Origin: Dasypus novemcinctus | Lineage: Eukaryota > Chordata > Mammalia > Cingulata > Dasypodidae | Assembly (NCBI RefSeq): GCF_030445035.2 | Contig: NC_080680.1 | Location: 94,679,157 to 94,743,156, forward strand | Direction: 5' to 3' | DNA length: 64,000 nucleotides | Shown here: positions 60,203-64,000 of the stretch, piece by piece | How positions within the stretch are numbered: position 1 is the first letter of the stretch | How the letters are laid out: every line of letters starts with the position of its first letter | Notes under the pieces: model-generated | What the model was told of the DNA's origin: nothing | Databases searched by the model: none | What the model saw: only the letters and a program-made list of their open reading frames with translations | Position numbers and translations under genes: made by a program

Positions 60203-61238
60203 TTTTTTTTTTTTTTTTTTTTGGGTCTTTTTTATGTCTTCCATATCTCTACTTTTTTTTTTATTTTTATTTTTTTATTTTTTTATTTTTTATTGACTTT
60301 GTAATAATATTACATTAAAAATATATATGTGAGGTCCCATTCAACCCCACCCCCCCCACCCCCCCTCTCCCCCCCCCCCCAAAAACACTCGTTCCCATCA
60401 TCATGACACATCCATTGGATTTGGTAAGTACATCTTTGGGCACCTCTGCACCTCATATACATTGGTTCACATCATGGCCCATACTCTCCTCTATTCCATC
60501 AAGTGGGCCCTGTGAGGATTTACAATGTCCGGTGATTACCTCTGAAGCACCATCCAGGGCAGCTCCATGTCCCGAAGACACCTCCACCTCTCATCTCTTC
60601 CTGCCTTTCCCCATACCCTTTGTCCATTATGTCCACTTTTCCCAATCCAATGCCACCTCTTCTATGTGGACATTGGATTGGTTGTGTCCATTGCACCTCT
60701 ATGTCAAGAGGAGGGTCAGATTCCACCTGGATGCTGGATGCAATCCTCCCATTTTCAGTTGTAATCACTCTAGGCTCCATGGTGTGGTGGTTGTCCTTCT
60801 TCAACTCCATCTTAGCTGAGTGTGGTAAGTCCAATAAATCAGATTGTAGGTGCTGGAGTCTGTTGAGGCTCAGGATCTGGCTATCACATTGTCAGTCCAG
60901 AGATTCAAATCCCCTAAATATATCTTAAACCCCAACATTAACTGCACCTCCAGCACATTAGCATGAAAGTCTTATGAAGGGAGATCCCATCTGAGTCCAG
61001 ATTCATCACACATAAACACCATTTCCAAAGAGGGGCCATCTGCCCTGGTAGTTAACCCCATCGGCCATGACCATAACTCCCATGGGTCTCTTTAGCCCTC
61101 AAAGGAACCAATATCTGGGGGTTGTATCTGCTTTATCTGTCTCTCTGACTCTGCTCAGTTGTGCATGAGGGCAAACCTTCTGCCAGCCTCCAGACTCTTT
61201 TTTAGAGACTCGTAGCCATATAAACTCATTTCTCCTTT
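60203..61238 (-). mobile_element. 5'-truncated L1, 3' UTR only
   Basis: Inverted 1.04-kb L1 end. It has a T22 run, further AT-rich tail sequence and a C-rich block at 60340-60380. The perfect TSD GAATGGAATCAACTT is at 60188-60202 and 61239-61253. Confidence 0.95.
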
Positions 61239-62055
61239 GAATGGAATCAACTTGTGATCTGTTGTTCTAAGCTCCAAATTGAAAAGATCATCTCTAGTTT
61301 TTGTAAAGTCTTTTCCTCACCCCTAGTGGGGTCCCTACTCTCACTGGCCCATTTACATACTTGTTCTTGGCTAACTCAATTTTTGTAGGAGTTTTTCTTC
61401 TGTTTGCCCAAAATGGACCCTCACAGGCACTTTGGTTGTGAACTGCTCACATCCTTCTTTGGTGATTCGCTTGCAGTACTTTTGGTCAATGTGACAGCTA
61501 TTTCCACAGCATTTGAAGAAGGACAGATACTGATGGGTGACTCTACTTCAGCTGACAGGTGTATTTCTGTTCAGGAGTCTGAGTGGTGGTGCCTAGGGCA
61601 GTGAGCTGGTTGGTGGAATGGTCTGGGACATGGTTACAGCAACTAAAGTGGGAAGGCAGGGGCAGGTGGCCCACGAGGACTGCAGGGAGGCCTTAGTGCT
61701 GTCCAGGCTGTCCAGGCTCAGCTCCACATTGTTCTGGAACTTGTTCCTACTGTCCAGTGGAGCCAGACAGCTGGACCTGCAGAGGGCTGAGACTGCGATC
61801 CAGATGGGACCAAGTCTTGGAGCCTGGAAAGGCAGATGATGAGCTAGCTCACCTGGTTCTTGGAGATTTGGGTCCTGCTGAAGTCCAGGGAGATGGGAAG
61901 TCATAGGGTAAAGCATTATGGCATCAGGGCATGATGGACATTCAGCAGTTCAGGTCGAGAGCCACTCCCATCCCTCTGGCAGGACGCGTGCAGCCTCTTC
62001 ACCCAGGGCAGCTCCTTCCATCTGTATGTACTTGAGTGGGGACACTGTCTATTTT

Positions 62056-62360
62056 TATTTTTATTTTTTTAAATACTGCCAACTCCCCCCTCTCCCCGAT
62101 GGCTCCCTTATCTGTCTGCTCACTGTCTGCTTGCTGTGTCTGCTCATCTTCTCTAAGAGGCACCGGTGACTGATCACGGGCGGGAGGCAAGTGTCCAACC
62201 AACTGAGTCACATCACTCCCTGCTGGTTGCGTTGTTTGCTGGTTGTGGCATCTGCACATTGCAGCATCTGCTCCTCTTCTTTAGGAGGCACTGGGAACTG
62301 AACCCGGGACCTCCTATGTGGAAGGCAGGTACCCAACTGCTTGAGCCAAATCTGCTCCCC
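62056..62360 (-). mobile_element. Dimeric tRNA-derived SINE
   Basis: Read on the minus strand, two tRNA-like heads follow one another. The first is GGGGAGCAGATTTGGCTCAAG with B box GGGTTCAGTTCC; the second is GGGAGTGATGTGACTCAGTTGG with a degraded B box. Each is followed by GTGCCTC(C/T)TA(A/G)AGAAGA. A GCAGACA-rich body and an A/T-rich tail complete it. The flanks ACTGTCTATTTTT and AACTGTGTCTTTTT form a probable TSD. It differs from the standard monomeric DAS. Confidence 0.78.
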
Positions 62361-62423
62361 AACTGTGTCTTTTTAATAGTGGCCATTCTTATAGGTGTGA
62401 AATAATATCTTATTGCAGCAGTC

Positions 62424-62898
62424 TGATATTGTTTATGAATCCCAAAAAAAGATATTGGATTATGTTTGTAAATTGGTCTGTCTGAAGTTTCACTTTTACT
62501 TAAATTATGATTAGGGCTTTGATTGGGCCATGTCAGTAGGGTGTTGAGTCCCCACCCTTTGGTGGGGACAGATAAAAGCTATGGCACAGATACAAGGTAT
62601 GGCAAAAGACAGAGTTGGGAGTTTTGACCTGGAGCCCAGGAAGTAAGCACACAAAGGAGCATAGCAGCTGAGCCCAGAGAGAAACAAGCCCTGGGAAGAG
62701 AGGAACCCAGGAAGCCTGAGCCCTGTCAGATGTTGGCAGCCATCTTGTTCCAACACATGGCAATAGACTTTGGTGAGGTAGGTAACTTGCTCTTTATGGC
62801 CTAGTAACTGTAAGCTTTTACCCCCAAATAAATACCCTTTATAAAAGCCAACTGATTTCTGGTACCTTGCATCAATTCCCCTTTGGCTGACTAATACA
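62424..62898 (+). mobile_element. MaLR-type solo LTR in L1-F ORF2
   Basis: It begins TGATATTGTTTATGAATCCC, has AATAAA near 62826 and ends GACTAATACA. It is the same family as the two LTRs at 16387 and 18943, in the opposite orientation. Surrounding L1 sequence (CTTATTG at left, CTCATTG at right) suggests a short TSD with boundaries uncertain by a few bases. Confidence 0.75.
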
Positions 62899-63789
62899 CT
62901 CATTGTAGTTTTCATTTGCATTTCCTTAATTGCTAATGATGTTGAACATTTTTTCATGTGGTTTTTCACCATTTGTATTTCTTCTTTGGACAAATGCCTA
63001 TTCAAGTCTTTTGCCCATTTTAAAATCAGGTAATTTGTCTTTTTACTGTTGAGTTGTAGCAACTCCTTATATATCATGGCTATTAAACCCTTATTGGATA
63101 TGTGATTTCCAAATATTTTCTCCCATTTAGTCAGCTACCTTTTCAACCTTTTGACAAAGACCTTTGAGGTACAAAAGTGTTTAATTTTGATGAAATCCCC
63201 TTTATCTATTTTTTCTTTTATAGCATGTGTGTTGGGTGTAAGGTCCAAGAAACCACCACCTACCACAAGATCTTTAAGATGTTTCCCTACATTTTCTTCT
63301 AGTAGTTTTATGGTCCTGACTTTTACATTTAGGTCTTTGATCATTTTGAGTTGATTCATATATAGGGAATGAGATAGGAGTTATGGTTATGAATATTTAA
63401 TTCTCCCAGCACCATTTGTTGAAGAGACTCTTCTGTTCCATTACAATGGTTTTGGTAGGTTTATTGAAAACCAGTTGGCTGTAGAGGTGAGAGTTTATTT
63501 CTGGTCTCTAAGTTCTATTCCACTGATCGATGTGCTTATATTTATGACAGTACCATGCAGTTTTGAGCACTGTAGCTTTACAATATGTTTCAAATTCAGG
63601 TAGTGAAATTCCTCCTACATTGCTTTTCTTTTTTTAGAATGCTTTTGGCTATCCAAATGCACTTTTCCTTCCAAATGAAATTGATAATTGCCTTTTCTAT
63701 TTCTGTAAAGTAGGCTGTTGGAATTTTGATTGGTATTGCATTGAATCTATGAACCAGTTTGGTTAGGAATGACATCCTAATGATATTCT

Positions 63790-64000
63790 GTCAATGGCGG
63801 CTCATGAAGAAATGAAAAAATCATGCAGACCAGGGTTCAGGGGATCAGAGCAAATGCTACTGACAAGTTTATTGTACAAAGTCATAGTATCTGTACAATC
63901 CCAAACAATGCTCTTTAAACTAAAAAGACCCTTGCAAAGCTATAATTAAAAACTTGGCAAACACTATGCACACTGACCTTAACATGTACCCATACAATGA
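63790..64000 (-). mobile_element. Probable LTR edge running off the window
   Basis: L1-F stops abruptly at about 63789. On the minus strand the next sequence ends ...GCCGCCATTGACA, an LTR-like CA end, with AATAAA about 80 bases inside (near 63868-63875). This fits R/U5 of an LTR, but a processed transcript end is also possible. No repeat partner is in the window. Confidence 0.45.

Larger units (their letters stand above)
58950..62042 (-). pseudogene. Unidentified retrocopy in L1-F ORF2
   Basis: About 1.1 kb of non-L1 DNA, once later inserts are removed, is flanked by CTGTCTTTTTTT (left) and CTGTCTATTTTT (right). The left end is T-rich, as a minus-strand poly(A) would be. On the minus strand an open stretch near 61400-61500 begins [17 protein letters not shown] and goes on for about 45 residues to a stop; it is cysteine-rich, but I do not recognise it. 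Upstream (61593-61916, minus) is a 107-codon frame of no known family. It is best read as a decayed processed pseudogene; the parent is unknown. Confidence 0.55.
55513..63789 (-). mobile_element. L1-F: old L1, 3' UTR plus C-terminal ORF2
   Basis: The 3' UTR begins at 55513 with the same AACAAATCAATTTTACTGATACATATTAATAAAG end as L1-C. The ORF2 C-terminal part starts near 58540, breaks at 58949, resumes at 62361, is cut by an LTR (62424-62898) and ends at about 63789. Five other insertions lie in it. No intact frame. Whether it sits within L1-B or simply next to it is not decided, because the L1-B continuation is not in the window. Confidence 0.8.

Noticed and set aside
61593-61916. 107-codon minus-strand frame as a genuine gene
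   Set aside because: It sits in a retroposed segment inside a dead L1, lacks a recognisable domain and has no promoter; kept only as part of an unidentified retrocopy.

Overview
The window is intergenic DNA from a placental mammal. It is almost certainly an armadillo (Xenarthra, Dasypus-type), because it carries about 18 copies or fragments of the tRNA-derived armadillo SINE known as DAS and a LINE-1 (L1) lineage that hosts them. I can support no functional host gene, exon, rRNA, tRNA, CRISPR array or bacterial feature. Every long reading frame I examined is an L1 relic, an LTR or SINE shadow, or a processed pseudogene.

Layout. 1-10370 is a plus-strand L1 (L1-A) that enters the window inside its 5' UTR; its ORF1 is split by a composite LTR-like/DAS insertion (1924-3282) and its ORF2 by two DAS copies. 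10371-15924 is the only stretch dominated by old or unique DNA: two hAT MITEs, a MIR, possible L2 and MLT remnants, DAS copies, and a solo LTR inserted inside a DAS. 15925-20280 is a minus-strand L1 3' UTR (L1-G) split by an ERVL-MaLR provirus remnant (16387-19456).

20741-55512 is one deep nest of insertions. L1-B (minus) is split by L1-C (minus, 23281-49678); L1-C is split by a POLR1F processed pseudogene and by L1-D (minus, 29062-46196); L1-D is split by L1-E (plus, 32759-44034). Three of these boundaries have recognisable target-site duplications (TSDs) in the sequence. L1-E carries an internal duplication (ORF1-ORF2-ORF1'-ORF2') and a tandemly repeated promoter region. The right arm of L1-B holds a DCUN1D5 processed pseudogene with unusual exon content, itself hit by a DAS and a truncated L1. 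55513-63789 is another old minus-strand L1 (L1-F) containing truncated L1s, DAS copies, an unidentified retrocopy, a dimeric SINE and a MaLR-type LTR. The last 211 bases look like the start of a further LTR.

How the parts relate. L1 supplies the endonuclease and reverse transcriptase (ORF2) and the RNA-binding protein (ORF1). The DAS SINEs, both identified pseudogenes and the composite element all have A-rich tails and long TSDs of the L1 type, so nearly everything here is a product of L1-mediated retrotransposition. The LTR elements are the exception. Coordinates of element ends are generally good to a few bases where a TSD is quoted and to about 10-30 bases elsewhere. Family names are given from recognition, without a database search.
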